DNA of 64,000 nucleotides from Aureimonas sp. AU22 (GTDB lineage: Bacteria > Pseudomonadota > Alphaproteobacteria > Rhizobiales > Rhizobiaceae): assembly GCF_001463745.1 (NCBI RefSeq), contig NZ_BBWJ01000047.1:1-64000 (forward strand). The letters are read 5' to 3'. Shown here piece by piece: positions 48,792-59,261 of the stretch. Each line of letters begins with the position of its first letter. The first letter of the stretch is position 1. The position numbers and the translations under genes are program-made. A model generated the notes under the pieces. The model searched no databases. It was not told the DNA's origin and worked only from the letters and a program-made list of their open reading frames with translations.

Positions 48792-49571
48792 CTAGACGCG
48801 GCGCTCCACCATCATCTTCTTGATCTCGGCGATGGCCTTCGCCGGGTTGAGGCCCTTGGGGCAGGCCTGCGTGCAGTTCATGATCGTGTGGCAGCGATAG
48901 AGGCGGAACGGGTCTTCCAGGTTGTCGAGCCTTTCGCCGGTCGCCTCGTCGCGGCTGTCGATCAGCCAGCGATAGGCCTGGAGCAGCACGGCGGGGCCGA
49001 GATAGCGGTCGCCGTTCCACCAGTAGCTCGGGCACGAGGTCTGGCAGCAGAAGCACAGGATGCACTCGTAGAGGCCGTCGAGCTTCTCGCGATCCTCGTG
49101 GCTCTGACGCCACTCCTTCTCCGGCTCGGGCGTCTCGGTCTTCAGCCAGGGCTCGATCGAGCGCAGCTGCGCGTAGGGCACCGTGAGATCGGGCACGAGG
49201 TCCTTCACCACCGGCATGTGCGGCAGCGGATAGACCTTCACCGCCCCCTTCACCTCGTCCATGCCCTTCGTGCAGGCGAGCGTGTTGGAGCCGTCGATGT
49301 TCATGGCGCAGGAGCCGCAGATGCCCTCGCGGCAGGAGCGGCGCAGCGTCAGGGTCGAATCGACCTTGTTCTTGATCCAGAGCAGGGCGTCGAGCACCAT
49401 CGGTCCGCAGTCGTCGGTGTCGACGTAGAACGTGTCCACCCGCGGATTCTGGCCGTCGTCGGGCGACCAGCGGTAGATGCCGAACTCGCGCAGCGTCTTG
49501 GCGCCGGCGGGCTTCGGCCAGACCTTGCCCTTCTGCACGACGGAGTTCTTGGGGAGCGTGAGTTCGACCAT
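48792..49571 (-). CDS. sdhB: Succinate dehydrogenase iron-sulfur subunit
   Basis: A 259-residue subunit carrying the three clusters. [15 protein letters not shown] binds 2Fe-2[16 protein letters not shown] contributes to 4Fe-4S, and [20 protein letters not shown] to 3Fe-4S. It passes electrons from the flavin of SdhA to ubiquinone. It is separated from sdhA by the DUF2183 gene and by a terminator after sdhA, which is unusual for an enzyme with fixed stoichiometry. Confidence 0.96.
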   Translation of the reverse strand: MVELTLPKNSVVQKGKVWPKPAGAKTLREFGIYRWSPDDGQNPRVDTFYVDTDDCGPMVLDALLWIKNKVDSTLTLRRSCREGICGSCAMNIDGSNTLACTKGMDEVKGAVKVYPLPHMPVVKDLVPDLTVPYAQLRSIEPWLKTETPEPEKEWRQSHEDREKLDGLYECILCFCCQTSCPSYWWNGDRYLGPAVLLQAYRWLIDSRDEATGERLDNLEDPFRLYRCHTIMNCTQACPKGLNPAKAIAEIKKMMVERRV

Positions 49572-49713
49572 GGCCGGGTCCTGGACAGGGGATGCGCGTC
49601 TTTAGAATGGGGCTAAACACGAATGCGCGGGCAGTGCAACACGGCACGGTGTCGCCCCGCGCCTTAAACCGTTTGTATGCCGGGCAGGCCCGCCGAACCC
49701 CGCCTCGCTGCCC

Positions 49714-50880
49714 TCAGGGCTGCACGATGACGGGAAACGGCCCGAACCGTTCCGGCTTGTTCGCTTCGTCGGCGATCTCGGCGAGGACCGCCGCATGGGT
49801 CCCGCCGGCCACCAGTCCGGCAGCCTCGGCATGGGCGGCGGCCGCCCCCAGCGTGCGCCCGAGCGTCGTCGGAACGCCGGCCGCCTCGATGCGCCGCAAT
49901 TCGCGCTCCACCTCGCCGCCCCCCGTGCCGGTCGGGCGTACGTCGTGGATATGCACGGCAAGGATACGCCCGGGGTGGCGCTCCACCACGCCGGCATAGA
50001 CGGTCGCGTCCTTCTGGCCGGAGTCGCCGATCAGCACGAAGCAGAGGGATGGATACTCCGCGAGAAGCTGGTCGATCGCCGCATCCTTGTGGTCGCGATG
50101 GCGCCGCAGGAGCCAGCCGAGCGCATCGCTCGACAGCGAGCGCAGGAGCATCGGGCCGGCCGGAATGTTCTTCAGCGCCATGAAGCGCTCGAAGATGTCG
50201 GACAGGTTCCAGGGGCTGGACGAGACGTAGAAGACCGGGTTGGTCTGCGGCCCCGCGGCGCCGTCGCACAGCGCCCGGTAGAACTCTGAGACTCCGGGAA
50301 AGGCGGTGCGCGCCTCGGCGGAATTGGCGGTAACGATGCGCCAGTGCCGCAACATCTTGAAGGCGCCGGTGTGGATGATCGTGTCGTCGATGTCGGAGAT
50401 GACGCCGAAACGCGCATGGCTCGAGACGACGCGCGCTCGCGCTTCCGCCTCCACCGGCTGGAAGTCGTAGCCGCGCGCGGTCTCCAACTGGAAACGCAAG
50501 GGCGTCCAGGGCGCATCGTCGTCACGCAGGTGCGCAGCGTCGAGGTCGAGCGAGAAGTAGCCCTCCGCGTCGCTCACGACCTCACCCGCACCCGCCGGCC
50601 CCTCGTAGCGCACCAGCGCACCGCCGATCTCGTCGGTCTCGTAGCGCTTGAAGGTCAGCCAGAGGTTGCGCAGCGTGGAATTGGAATGCGGGGCGTCGAA
50701 CACCCCTTCGTCCTCCAGCACACGGCCAAGGATCCGCAGCCGCCCGTCCGCCACGCGGCCGGGATAGACGACGAGGGTGGGCCTGTCCGTCAGCCCGACC
50801 GCCCGCTTCACGGTGAATCGCAGGACGCGACTGCGGCGAAGGAAGGAGCGGCCGAAGGCGCGCAGCGGGTCCAAGATCAT
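49714..50880 (-). CDS. DUF2183 (App1-like phosphatidate phosphatase) protein
   Basis: A 388-residue protein with the HAD-like signature of App1 proteins: GVISDIDDTIIHTGAF, then FPGVSEFYRAL, VFYVSSSPWNLSDIFERFM, LLRSLSSDALG and LIGDSGQKDATVYAGVVERH. In yeast App1 this domain dephosphorylates phosphatidic acid; bacterial members are uncharacterised. The ATG at 50880 (MILDPLRAF) is used. It lies between sdhA and sdhB on the same strand, 142 bp before sdhB. Confidence 0.85.
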   Translation of the reverse strand: MILDPLRAFGRSFLRRSRVLRFTVKRAVGLTDRPTLVVYPGRVADGRLRILGRVLEDEGVFDAPHSNSTLRNLWLTFKRYETDEIGGALVRYEGPAGAGEVVSDAEGYFSLDLDAAHLRDDDAPWTPLRFQLETARGYDFQPVEAEARARVVSSHARFGVISDIDDTIIHTGAFKMLRHWRIVTANSAEARTAFPGVSEFYRALCDGAAGPQTNPVFYVSSSPWNLSDIFERFMALKNIPAGPMLLRSLSSDALGWLLRRHRDHKDAAIDQLLAEYPSLCFVLIGDSGQKDATVYAGVVERHPGRILAVHIHDVRPTGTGGGEVERELRRIEAAGVPTTLGRTLGAAAAHAEAAGLVAGGTHAAVLAEIADEANKPERFGPFPVIVQP

Positions 50881-50982
50881 GCCCCGCGATAGCAAAGGTT
50901 GGAGATCTCGGAAAGCAGGGCGACGCTCCGCCTCGGTGTCCGGTCGCCTCTCGTTTGTAGCTAGCTCACGACGCCGTCATGG

Positions 50983-51012
50983 AAAAAGGGCCGTGACCAC
51001 CGGCCACGACCC
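50983..51012 (-). terminator. Rho-independent terminator after sdhA
   Basis: Read on the minus strand, GGGTCGTGGCC and GGTCACGGCCC form an 11-bp stem with two wobble pairs and a GGT loop, then TTTTT. It ends the sdhCDA transcript about 40 bp after the sdhA stop, before the DUF2183 gene. Confidence 0.8.
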
Positions 51013-51050
51013 TCCATCAATGCGCTCGTCGACGACGTCGATCCGCGTGG

Positions 51051-52886
51051 TCAGTACACGCGCTTCTTCGGCTGGATGTACTCGATCTCGTTCGACATCG
51101 TGTAGGTGTGCACCGGCCGGTCCTCGAGCGTCACGGTCTTGGCGACGGTGTCGCAGAAGCTCAGGGTGTGCTTCATCCAGTTGGCGTCGTCGCGATCGGG
51201 GAAATCCTCGCGAGCGTGGGCGCCGCGCGACTCCTGGCGAGCCAGCGCCGAGTCCATGGTGACGACGGCCTGGGCGATCAGGTTGTCGTATTCCAGGGTC
51301 TCGATCAGGTCGGTGTTCCAGATCAGCGAGCGGTCGGTGACGCGCACGTCGTCCGAAGCCTGCCAGACCTGATGGATCTTCTCGTGCCCTTCTTCGAGGA
51401 TCTCGCCGGTGCGGAACACGGCGCAGTTGGACTGCATCGTGCGCTGCATGTTGTCGCGAAGCTCGGCGGTCGACGTCGAGCCCTGCGCGTAGCGGAAACG
51501 GTCGAGACGGGCGAGCGAGTTCTCGCCGGCGTTCGCCGGCAGCGGCGCGTGGCCCTCGCCGGCCGACACCGTCTCGGCGCAGCGCAGGCCCGCGGCGCGG
51601 CCGAACACGACGAGGTCGATCAGCGAGTTGGAGCCGAGGCGGTTGGCGCCGTGCACCGACACGCAGGCCGCCTCGCCGACAGCCATCAGGCCGGGCACGA
51701 CGGAATCGGGGTTGCCGTCGCGCTTGGTCAGCACCTCGCCGTGATAGTTCGTCGGGATGCCGCCCATGTTGTAGTGGACGGTCGGCAGGACCGGGATCGG
51801 CTCCTTGGTGACGTCGACGCCCGCGAAGATGCGTGCCGATTCGGAGATGCCCGGCAGGCGCTCTGCCAGGATCTTCGGGTCGAGGTGGTCGAGGTGCAGG
51901 AAGATGTGATCCTTGCCCTTGCCGACGCCCCGGCCGTCGCGGATCTCCATGGTCATCGAGCGCGAGACGACGTCGCGGGATGCGAGGTCCTTCGCCGACG
52001 GGGCGTAGCGCTCCATGAAGCGCTCGCCTTCAGAATTGGTGAGGTAGCCGCCCTCGCCGCGCGCACCCTCGGTGATGAGGCAGCCGGCGCCGTAGATGCC
52101 GGTCGGGTGGAACTGCACGAACTCCATGTCCTGCAGCGGCAGGCCGGCGCGCAGCACCATGGCGTTGCCATCACCCGTGCAGGTGTGGGCCGAGGTCGCC
52201 GAGAAATAGGCGCGCCCGTAGCCGCCGGTCGCCAGGATCACCTTCTTCGACCGGAAGCGGTGGATCGAGCCGTCGTCCATGTTGAGGGCGACGACGCCGC
52301 GGCAGGCGCCCTCCTCGTCCATGATCAGGTCGATCGCGAAATACTCGATGTAGAATTCCGAGGAGTAGCGAAGCGACTGGCCGTAGAGCGTGTGCAGGAT
52401 GGCGTGACCGGTGCGGTCGGCGGCGGCGCAGGTACGCTGCGCCGGCGGGCCGTTGCCGAAATCGGTGGTCATGCCGCCGAACGGGCGCTGGTAGATCTTG
52501 CCGTCGGTGGTGCGCGAGAAGGGCACGCCGAAATGCTCGAGCTCGTAGACGGCTTTCGGCGCCTCGCGCACGAGGTATTCGATCGCGTCCTGGTCGCCCA
52601 GCCAGTCCGACCCCTTCACGGTGTCGTACATGTGCCAGCGCCAGTTGTCCTCGCCCATGTTGCCGAGCGAGGCGGCGACGCCGCCTTGCGCCGCAACGGT
52701 GTGCGAGCGGGTCGGGAAGACCTTGGTGATGCAGGCGGTCTTGAGGCCGGCCTGCGCCGCGCCGAGCGTGGCACGAAGGCCCGCGCCGCCGGCGCCGACC
52801 ACGACGACGTCGAACGTGTGATCGACGAACGTGTAGGCCTTGCCGTTCTGCGCGGGCGCGCTGCGATGGGGCTGGGCAGTCGCCAT
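51051..52886 (-). CDS. sdhA: Succinate dehydrogenase flavoprotein subunit
   Basis: A 611-residue subunit. The FAD-binding start is [20 protein letters not shown], the flavinyl-His region [20 protein letters not shown], the catalytic region [20 protein letters not shown] and [20 protein letters not shown]. It oxidises succinate to fumarate in the TCA cycle. It follows sdhD with 2 bp between them and is closed by the terminator at 50983-51012. Confidence 0.97.
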   Translation of the reverse strand: MATAQPHRSAPAQNGKAYTFVDHTFDVVVVGAGGAGLRATLGAAQAGLKTACITKVFPTRSHTVAAQGGVAASLGNMGEDNWRWHMYDTVKGSDWLGDQDAIEYLVREAPKAVYELEHFGVPFSRTTDGKIYQRPFGGMTTDFGNGPPAQRTCAAADRTGHAILHTLYGQSLRYSSEFYIEYFAIDLIMDEEGACRGVVALNMDDGSIHRFRSKKVILATGGYGRAYFSATSAHTCTGDGNAMVLRAGLPLQDMEFVQFHPTGIYGAGCLITEGARGEGGYLTNSEGERFMERYAPSAKDLASRDVVSRSMTMEIRDGRGVGKGKDHIFLHLDHLDPKILAERLPGISESARIFAGVDVTKEPIPVLPTVHYNMGGIPTNYHGEVLTKRDGNPDSVVPGLMAVGEAACVSVHGANRLGSNSLIDLVVFGRAAGLRCAETVSAGEGHAPLPANAGENSLARLDRFRYAQGSTSTAELRDNMQRTMQSNCAVFRTGEILEEGHEKIHQVWQASDDVRVTDRSLIWNTDLIETLEYDNLIAQAVVTMDSALARQESRGAHAREDFPDRDDANWMKHTLSFCDTVAKTVTLEDRPVHTYTMSNEIEYIQPKKRVY

Positions 52887-52888
52887 GG

Positions 52889-53266
52889 TCAGGCTCCGAA
52901 GCTCATCTTGACGATCGCAAACAGGCTCGCCGAAGCGACGAGGATCGCGAAGAAGGTGTTGAGGATGACGAGGGCCACCTTCGCGCCGCCATGGAGGTAG
53001 TCCTCGATGACCGTCTGCATCCCGAGCCGCATGTGGACGCAGACCGAGATCACCACAAGACCCATGACCAGCCCGACCAGCGGATTGGCGAAGGCGGCGC
53101 GCACGCCCTCATATGGCTCGTCGTGCAGCGCGATCAGGAGCACCACGAAGAAGGAGATCAGGAACAGGTTGGCGATGGCGGTGAGCCGCTGCAGCCAGAA
53201 GTGTCCGGTGCCCTCGCCCGCCGCGCCATAGCCGCGGACCCGCTTCAGGGGAGTTCTCATATCCAT
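52889..53266 (-). CDS. sdhD: Succinate dehydrogenase membrane anchor subunit
   Basis: A 125-residue protein with three membrane helices ([40 protein letters not shown] with the haem-ligand-like His; [20 protein letters not shown]). [20 protein letters not shown] at the start is the usual SdhD entry. The ATG at 53266 follows sdhC by 14 bp. Confidence 0.93.
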   Translation of the reverse strand: MDMRTPLKRVRGYGAAGEGTGHFWLQRLTAIANLFLISFFVVLLIALHDEPYEGVRAAFANPLVGLVMGLVVISVCVHMRLGMQTVIEDYLHGGAKVALVILNTFFAILVASASLFAIVKMSFGA

Positions 53267-53280
53267 GACGGAACGTTCCT

Positions 53281-53670
53281 TCAGACGATGACGACGACGA
53301 GCCACAGGAGCACGGTGCCGACGAGCGAGGCGACCAGCGTGGCGATGGCGAGCTTGGTGGACTCTTCGCGGCCGAGGCCCGCGCCCGTGTCCCAGATCAG
53401 ATGGCGGATGCCGCCGGCCATGTGGTGCAGGAGCGCCCAGCTGTAGCCGAACAGGATCAGGCGACCGAGGATCGAGCCGAGGAAGCCCGAGGCATAGGAG
53501 AAGGCCTCCGGGCCGCTGGCGGCGGCGATCAGCCACCACACCACGAGCGCCGTCCCGACATAGAGCGCGCAGCCCGTGATGCGGTGGAGGATCGACATGG
53601 CCATCGTCGGCCGGAACCGGTAGACCGTGAGATGCGGCGACAGCGGCCGGGCGGATTTGATGTCGGACAA
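53281..53670 (-). CDS. sdhC: Succinate dehydrogenase cytochrome b556 subunit
   Basis: A 129-residue protein with RPLSPHLTVYRFRPTMAMSI and LHRITGCALYVGTALVVWWL at the N-terminus, then FGYSWALLHHMAGGIRHLIW holding the haem-binding His, and a third helix at the end. With SdhD it forms the membrane anchor and quinone site. It is the first gene of sdhCDA. Confidence 0.94.
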   Translation of the reverse strand: MSDIKSARPLSPHLTVYRFRPTMAMSILHRITGCALYVGTALVVWWLIAAASGPEAFSYASGFLGSILGRLILFGYSWALLHHMAGGIRHLIWDTGAGLGREESTKLAIATLVASLVGTVLLWLVVVIV

Positions 53671-53839
53671 GGATCACTCCGTAGGCGATCGCGGCGGGCA
53701 TGACGCGCGGGATTGGGAGCCCGCACGCGGCTGGACTGCTTCTAAAGAACCTGTGCGGCTGCGAAATCAAGCCGCGATCGGGCGCTTTCGCCACCAAACC
53801 GATTGAATGTCGCTTGCGTCGCAGGCCGGGCGCCAAGCC

Positions 53840-54310
53840 TTACCGTTCGATGAAGCGCAGCACGTAGCTCGACCAGTCGGCGGGCTCGGCCACCTTCTCG
53901 TAGAGGTGGCGGCCCGAACCGCCGTGGCGCGGCGCATGCAGCACGAGACGCGACCAGCCGCGCGAATCGGCCTCCTCGGCCAGCAGGTCGACCATCGCCT
54001 TGGCGATGCCCTTGCGCCGATGCCGCTGATCCACGAACACGTGCTCGGCAAGCCCCGCCCGCATGCCGGTCCAAAGGTCGGGCAGGTCGTAGAACTGAAG
54101 GAACCCGACGAGTTCGCCGTCGAGCCGGGCCCCCAGGATCTCCCCGGTGCGGTCCTGGAGCAACTGCTCGGCGTAGAACGTGTCCGGGGCGCCCGGAGCA
54201 CCCCGGAACATGGCCTGGTTGTAGGCGACCAGAAGCGGCGCAAGGTCGCGCGCATCCTTCAGACGAAGAAGGCCGATCTCGAAGTCGGGAACGCGTTCGC
54301 TGAGGCTCAT
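53840..54310 (-). CDS. GNAT N-acetyltransferase
   Basis: A 156-residue GNAT protein: LVGFLQFYDLPDLWTGMRAG, then LAEHVFVDQRHRRKGIAKAM with the acetyl-CoA loop, and GWSRLVLHAPRHGGSGRHLY toward the end. The substrate is unknown. It lies in the gap between sdhC and the divergent diguanylate cyclase gene. Confidence 0.85.
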   Translation of the reverse strand: MSLSERVPDFEIGLLRLKDARDLAPLLVAYNQAMFRGAPGAPDTFYAEQLLQDRTGEILGARLDGELVGFLQFYDLPDLWTGMRAGLAEHVFVDQRHRRKGIAKAMVDLLAEEADSRGWSRLVLHAPRHGGSGRHLYEKVAEPADWSSYVLRFIER

Positions 54311-54516
54311 GGCGCTGGTGTGCGGCGGAAGCGGACGGGCGTCAAGTCGCGGCAGGGAGCCTGATGGAAACGAGGCCGCCTGTGCCCCGCTTGCTCTTGC
54401 CTTCGGAAGGCCGTCCCGGCTAGAAATTTTCGGCTGGACGGCGGCGGAAGCCGCCTTCGATCACGGGCCGGACGCAGCGTCTCGCTTCAAACGCAAGGGT
54501 CGGGGGATCTGGAGTG

Positions 54517-55710
54517 ATGCAGGCCGACATCCTCGCCTGGTCGGTACCGGTCCTCTTCTGCAGCTTCGCGCTTCTCTTTCTCCTCCTGTCCCGGCTGCAT
54601 CGAAGCCTCCTGTGGTGGAGCGTTGCGTTCCTGATCGCATCCGTGGGCTTCGCCATGACCGTGCTGCCGACGACGCCTGGCAGCGTCCTGAAGCCGACGG
54701 TCGAGGACACGATGTTCCTCGTCGCGCTGTCCATCACCAACGGCGCCTTCGCCGCGCGCGCGGGACGGCGGCCGCGCTGGACATGGCCGACGGTGCTCGT
54801 CGTGGCGGGCAGCGCCGGAGCGGCCGGCAGTCTGGCGTTCCTCGGCGGCTCGGTCCTCTACGAGGTCATGTCGGTCCAGAGCGCCTGCGCGGGACTGATG
54901 CTGCTGTCGGCCTATGAAATGCGGCACGACACGGCCGCCCTGAAGCCGCTTCTCTTCGGCCTGTGCCTGACGATCGCCGGAAGTCTCGGGTTCCAGAACC
55001 TTCTTCTCCTGTCGGCGCCGCCCGGAGACCTGACCGTCTCCGCCTGGCGCGACACGACCTGGGGTTTCGTGTTCCAGCTCAACGGGGCGGCGATGGGGCT
55101 CCTGCTCGCCACCAGCGTCATCCTGACGACCACGCTCGACATCATCGCGCGGCTGCGGGAGGAGTCGACCGCGGACGCGTTGACCGGCGTCCTCAACAGG
55201 CGCGGCCTGGAACAGGGCGTCGAGGCCATGCGAAAGGGCGCCCGGATGCCAACTCGCTTCGCGCTGATCCTCAGCGACCTCGATCATTTCAAGTCGATCA
55301 ACGACCGCTTCGGACACGAGGCGGGCGACGCGGTCCTGTGCGGCTACGCGGCACTGTGCGCCGAGATCGTCGGCCGCGACGGGCTGGTGGCGCGGATCGG
55401 CGGCGAGGAGTTCGCCATCGTCCTGGCAGGGTCGGACCGCCGCGCGGCGATCCGGGTCGCGGAGGTCCTGCGCTCGACCGCATCGCGCGTCCGCTGGCCG
55501 GGTCGGCTCGCCGAGGTCCGGATCACGGCGAGCTTCGGCGTGGTGGACCTCGACGGGGACGAGACGCTGTTCGGCGCGATCGACCGCGCCGACAGGTTGC
55601 TCTACCGCGCCAAGGCCGACGGACGCGACAAGGTCATGGTGGAGGCATGGGAGCCGCCGATGCAGCCCCCCACGCCCCTGCGCCATCGCGCCGGAGCCGC
55701 GGCTGGCTGA
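54517..55710 (+). CDS. Membrane-bound diguanylate cyclase (GGDEF)
   Basis: A 397-residue protein. The first about 190 residues contain six hydrophobic helices (PVLFCSFALLFLLL; LLWWSVAFLIASVGFAMTVL and others) forming a membrane sensor. The cyclase domain begins at DALTGVLNRRGLEQGVEAM, with LILSDLDHFKSINDRFGHEA and the active site RIGGEEFAIVLAG; the GGEEF form is active. No RxxD inhibitory site is evident four residues before it. It would make cyclic di-GMP. Converges on leuC. Confidence 0.9.
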   Translation: MQADILAWSVPVLFCSFALLFLLLSRLHRSLLWWSVAFLIASVGFAMTVLPTTPGSVLKPTVEDTMFLVALSITNGAFAARAGRRPRWTWPTVLVVAGSAGAAGSLAFLGGSVLYEVMSVQSACAGLMLLSAYEMRHDTAALKPLLFGLCLTIAGSLGFQNLLLLSAPPGDLTVSAWRDTTWGFVFQLNGAAMGLLLATSVILTTTLDIIARLREESTADALTGVLNRRGLEQGVEAMRKGARMPTRFALILSDLDHFKSINDRFGHEAGDAVLCGYAALCAEIVGRDGLVARIGGEEFAIVLAGSDRRAAIRVAEVLRSTASRVRWPGRLAEVRITASFGVVDLDGDETLFGAIDRADRLLYRAKADGRDKVMVEAWEPPMQPPTPLRHRAGAAAG

Positions 55711-55713
55711 GCC

Positions 55714-55730
55714 GAGGGCGGAACGCCCTC
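55714..55730. terminator. Hairpin between convergent GGDEF gene and leuC
   Basis: GAGGGCG pairs with CGCCCTC around a GAA loop, 3 bp after the cyclase stop and 4 bp before the leuC stop. There is no T-run, so it is a weak candidate for a shared terminator. Confidence 0.4.
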
Positions 55731-55734
55731 CCGC

Positions 55735-57150
55735 TCAGCGCCACTCGCGGATATCGACGAAGCGCCCGGCGATCGCCGCCGCTGCCGCCATGGCGGGCGA
55801 GACGAGATGCGTGCGCCCCTTGAAGCCCTGCCGGCCTTCGAAGTTGCGGTTCGAGGTCGAGGCGCAGCGCTCGTAGGGCTTCAGGCGGTCCTCGTTCATG
55901 CCGAGGCACATGGAGCAGCCCGGCTCGCGCCAGTCGAACCCGGCCGCCTTGAAGACGACGTCGAGGCCTTCGGCCTCGGCCTGGAGCTTCACCAGCCCGG
56001 AGCCCGGCACGATCATCGCCGAGACGGTGTCGGCCACCCGGCGGCCCTCCACGACCTTAGCCACCGCGCGCAGATCCTCGATGCGCCCGTTGGTGCACGA
56101 GCCGATGAAGACGCGATCGACCGTGAGATCGGTCATCGGGGTCCCCGCCGTCAGCCCCATGTAGTCGAGCGCGCGCTTCTTGGTCTCGCGCTTGGCTTCA
56201 TCCGCGATGGCGTCCGGATCCGGCACCGTGCCGGTCACCGAGACGACGTCCTCGGGGCTCGACCCCCAGGAGACGATCGGCGGCAGGTTGGCCGCGTCGA
56301 GGCGCACCACCTTGTCGAAATGCGCGCCGTCGTCCGTCTGGAGGGTCCGCCAGTAGGCGACGGCCTGTTGGAACGCCTCGCCCTTCGGGGCGCGCGGCTT
56401 GTCCTCGATGTAGCGGTAGGTGGTGTCGTCGGGCGCGATGATGCCGGCCCGGGCGCCGCCTTCGATGCTCATGTTGCAGATCGTCATCCGACCTTCCATC
56501 GAGAGCGCGCGGATCGCCTCGCCGGCATATTCGATGACGTAGCCGGTACCACCGGCCGTGCCGATCTCGCCGATGATGGCGAGGATGATGTCCTTGGCGG
56601 TGACGCCGGCCGGCAGTTGCCCGTCCACCTGGACGAGCATGTTCTTGGCCTTCTGCTGGATCAGCGTCTGCGTGGCGAGCACATGCTCGACCTCGGACGT
56701 GCCGATGCCGTGGGCGAGCGCCCCGAAGGCGCCGTGGGTGGAGGTGTGGCTGTCGCCGCAGACGATCGTCATGCCCGGCAGGGTGAAGCCCTGCTCCGGC
56801 CCGATGATGTGGACGATGCCCTGGCGCTCGTCGATCTCGTTGAAATACTCGACGCCGAACTCAGCCGCGTTCTTGGCCAGCGTCTCGACCTGGATGCGGC
56901 TTTCCTCGTTGTGGATGCCGCCGCGACGATCGTAGGTCGGCACGTTGTGATCGACGACGGCCAGCGTACGTGCGGGGTGGCGCACCCGGCGTCCGGCCGC
57001 GCGCAAGCCTTCGAAGGCCTGCGGGCTCGTCACCTCGTGGACGAGGTGGCGGTCGATATAGAGGAGGCTCTCACCCCCCTCGCCGACGGCGACGACATGG
57101 TCGTCCCAGATCTTGTCGTAGAGGGTGCGGGGCTTGGATGCGTCGGTCAT
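55735..57150 (-). CDS. leuC: 3-isopropylmalate dehydratase large subunit
   Basis: A 471-residue aconitase-family enzyme of leucine synthesis. The 4Fe-4S ligand Cys lie in [20 protein letters not shown] and [40 protein letters not shown] is conserved. The ATG at 57150 ([14 protein letters not shown]) fits the family length. leuD is not in the window. About 300 bp upstream hold no gene; I could not identify a leader peptide or riboswitch there. Confidence 0.95.
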   Translation of the reverse strand: MTDASKPRTLYDKIWDDHVVAVGEGGESLLYIDRHLVHEVTSPQAFEGLRAAGRRVRHPARTLAVVDHNVPTYDRRGGIHNEESRIQVETLAKNAAEFGVEYFNEIDERQGIVHIIGPEQGFTLPGMTIVCGDSHTSTHGAFGALAHGIGTSEVEHVLATQTLIQQKAKNMLVQVDGQLPAGVTAKDIILAIIGEIGTAGGTGYVIEYAGEAIRALSMEGRMTICNMSIEGGARAGIIAPDDTTYRYIEDKPRAPKGEAFQQAVAYWRTLQTDDGAHFDKVVRLDAANLPPIVSWGSSPEDVVSVTGTVPDPDAIADEAKRETKKRALDYMGLTAGTPMTDLTVDRVFIGSCTNGRIEDLRAVAKVVEGRRVADTVSAMIVPGSGLVKLQAEAEGLDVVFKAAGFDWREPGCSMCLGMNEDRLKPYERCASTSNRNFEGRQGFKGRTHLVSPAMAAAAAIAGRFVDIREWR

Positions 57151-57447
57151 CGGCTTCACGTCTTCAAAAGGGCCGGCGGAGCAACGAAGGGCGCCTGCCG
57201 GGCACGATCGGAAAAATCGGATGAGGATCGCCCGGCGATGCGCCGGGCACGATCAGGGCGTAAGGTGTACGGCCGAGATCTGCCGATAGAAGAAGCGGCC
57301 GGGCATGCGCGCGCGGTCCTCCACCGGGGAGAACCCCAGCGTGGTCGGCAGACGCCCCGTGTGTCCAGCGCTTCTTCGCATCGTTCCAAAATACGCCCCC
57401 GCGCGCGGGCGTGCAATGGGGGGTCGGCACGGCGCGCCCGAAGCGGT

Positions 57448-58500
57448 TCAGGGATTGGTGGTCGCCGCCGCCCGGTCCACGCTCTCGCGCTCGGCGGCCG
57501 CAGCCTCCGCGACGCTCGGCGCGATCCCAGGCGTTCGGCGGGCATAGCGCTGCGCCAGCGCCGCGCAGGCGAAGAGCTGGATCTGGTGGAACAGCATCAG
57601 GGGCAGCACCACCAGCGCCATGGCATGGCCTGCGAACAGGATACCCGCCATCGGGATGCCCGTCGCCATGCTCTTCTTGGAGCCGCAGAAGACGATGGCG
57701 ATCTCGTCCGCGCGGCTGAAGCGCAGGCGGCGCGCCAGAAGCGTCGTCACCGACAGGACGAAGACGAGGATCGCGATGTCGAGGAGGATGACGATCGCGA
57801 GGTCCTGCCAGTCGAGGCTCGTCCAGACGCCCGCGACGACGCCTTCCGAGAAGGCGGCATAGACGACGAGGAGGATCGAGCCGCGATCCACCACCGTGGT
57901 CACCGGCTTGTGCCGGGCAAGCCAGCCGCCGATCAGCGGGCGCACGACCTGACCGGCGACGAAGGGCGCCAGGATCTGCAGGGCGATCTTCTCGATCGCG
58001 TCGAAGGAGAAGGCGCCACCGGACCCGCTGGCCAGAAGCAGAACCAGTGCCGGCGTGACGACGACGCCCAGCATGTTGGAGACCGAGGCGCTGGTCAGCG
58101 CGGCCGGCACGTTGCCGCCCGCGATGGAGGTGAAGGCGATGGAAGACTGCACCGTCGAGGGAAGCAGCGTCAGGTAGAGAAGGCCGAGCGCGAGTTCGGC
58201 GGGCAGGATCTGGCCGGCCATCGGATAGATCAGAAGCCCGACCAGCGGGAACAGCACGAAGGTGGAGAGGAAGACGAGACCCTGCAGCCTCCAGTGGAGA
58301 AGGCCGGCCCAGACGGCCCCCGGCGAAAGCCGTGCGCCGTAGAGAAAGAACAGCAGCGCGATCGCCCCGTAGGTGATCCAGTCGAACGCCTCGGCGACAT
58401 GCCCTCGGGCCGGCAGGACGGCGGCGATCGCCACCGTCGCGATCAGCATGAGAAGGAACCGGTCGACGGGAATCGCACGGAGGCGGGAGCGAAGGCTCAT
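57448..58500 (-). CDS. Bile acid:sodium symporter-like transporter
   Basis: A 350-residue membrane protein with about ten helices of the SBF/BASS superfamily (subgroup PF13593). Markers are YGAIALLFFLYGARLSPGAV near residue 45, LLPSTVQSSIAFTSIAGGNV at the first crossover and FCGSKKSMATGIPMAGILFA at the second crossover. The substrate is unknown; members move sodium with organic anions. It reads toward leuC. Confidence 0.85.
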   Translation of the reverse strand: MSLRSRLRAIPVDRFLLMLIATVAIAAVLPARGHVAEAFDWITYGAIALLFFLYGARLSPGAVWAGLLHWRLQGLVFLSTFVLFPLVGLLIYPMAGQILPAELALGLLYLTLLPSTVQSSIAFTSIAGGNVPAALTSASVSNMLGVVVTPALVLLLASGSGGAFSFDAIEKIALQILAPFVAGQVVRPLIGGWLARHKPVTTVVDRGSILLVVYAAFSEGVVAGVWTSLDWQDLAIVILLDIAILVFVLSVTTLLARRLRFSRADEIAIVFCGSKKSMATGIPMAGILFAGHAMALVVLPLMLFHQIQLFACAALAQRYARRTPGIAPSVAEAAAAERESVDRAAATTNP

Positions 58501-58560
58501 GACGAGGACATCCTGACGTTCGGCGCGCCTCGGACAGCGATCCCGCGGTCCCGAAACGCG

Positions 58561-58586
58561 AAAGGGCGGCACCATGGCCGCCCTTT
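58561..58586 (-). terminator. Hairpin after rplS
   Basis: AAAGGGCGGC and GCCGCCCTTT form a perfect 10-bp stem with a 6-nt loop, 28 bp past the rplS stop on the minus strand. The T-run is only three, so termination may be partial and read on into the symporter gene. Confidence 0.65.
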
Positions 58587-58614
58587 GCAGAGTCTGGCTA
58601 CGAAGGCGCCGGCC

Positions 58615-59073
58615 TTACTCGGCGGCTTCCTTGGCAGCGGTCTTTGCGGCTTCCTTGGCGGCGCGCTCGTTGGCCGCCACGGTGCGGGCGTCGTCGTTGA
58701 GCTTGCGGGCGCGCACGTTGGTGGCCTCGACGATACGGGCCGACTTACCGCGACGGTCGCGCAGATAGTAGAGCTTGGCGCGACGAACGCGGCCACGGCG
58801 GACCACCTCGACCGACTCCAGCGACGGCGAATACATCGGGAACACGCGCTCCACCCCTTCGCCGTAGGAGATCTTGCGAACGGTGAAGTTCTCCTGGATG
58901 CCGGCGCCCGAACGCGCGATGCACACGCCCTCGTAGGCCTGCACGCGGGTGCGGGTGCCTTCCGTCACGCGGACGTTGACGCGCAGCGTGTCGCCCGGCG
59001 AGAAGGCCGGAAGGGTGCGGATGGCGGCGATGCGGGCGGCCTCTGCGGCCTCCAGTTCGGCGATGATGTCCAT
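58615..59073 (-). CDS. rplS: 50S ribosomal protein L19
   Basis: A 152-residue L19. It begins [20 protein letters not shown], with the conserved [40 protein letters not shown] and [19 protein letters not shown] short Ala/Lys-rich tail follows. It lies at the 30S-50S interface. The start is separated by about 190 bp from the divergent transporter gene. Confidence 0.97.
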   Translation of the reverse strand: MDIIAELEAAEAARIAAIRTLPAFSPGDTLRVNVRVTEGTRTRVQAYEGVCIARSGAGIQENFTVRKISYGEGVERVFPMYSPSLESVEVVRRGRVRRAKLYYLRDRRGKSARIVEATNVRARKLNDDARTVAANERAAKEAAKTAAKEAAE

Positions 59074-59261
59074 GGTCTGCCTCTGTTCGTTTCATGCCGG
59101 ATCGAGCCGGTCATGGCCGTGAAACACGGTCAAGTTTTTCTGAGGAAAGCGTGGCGCTCTTACACGCAAGGAGGCGTCTTGTCGAGAGGCGGCGCACGCT
59201 GTCTTGCGCCCGGCCTCGGGACGTTCCATGCACAGCCCAACATTGCACCGAGAGCCGCCCG

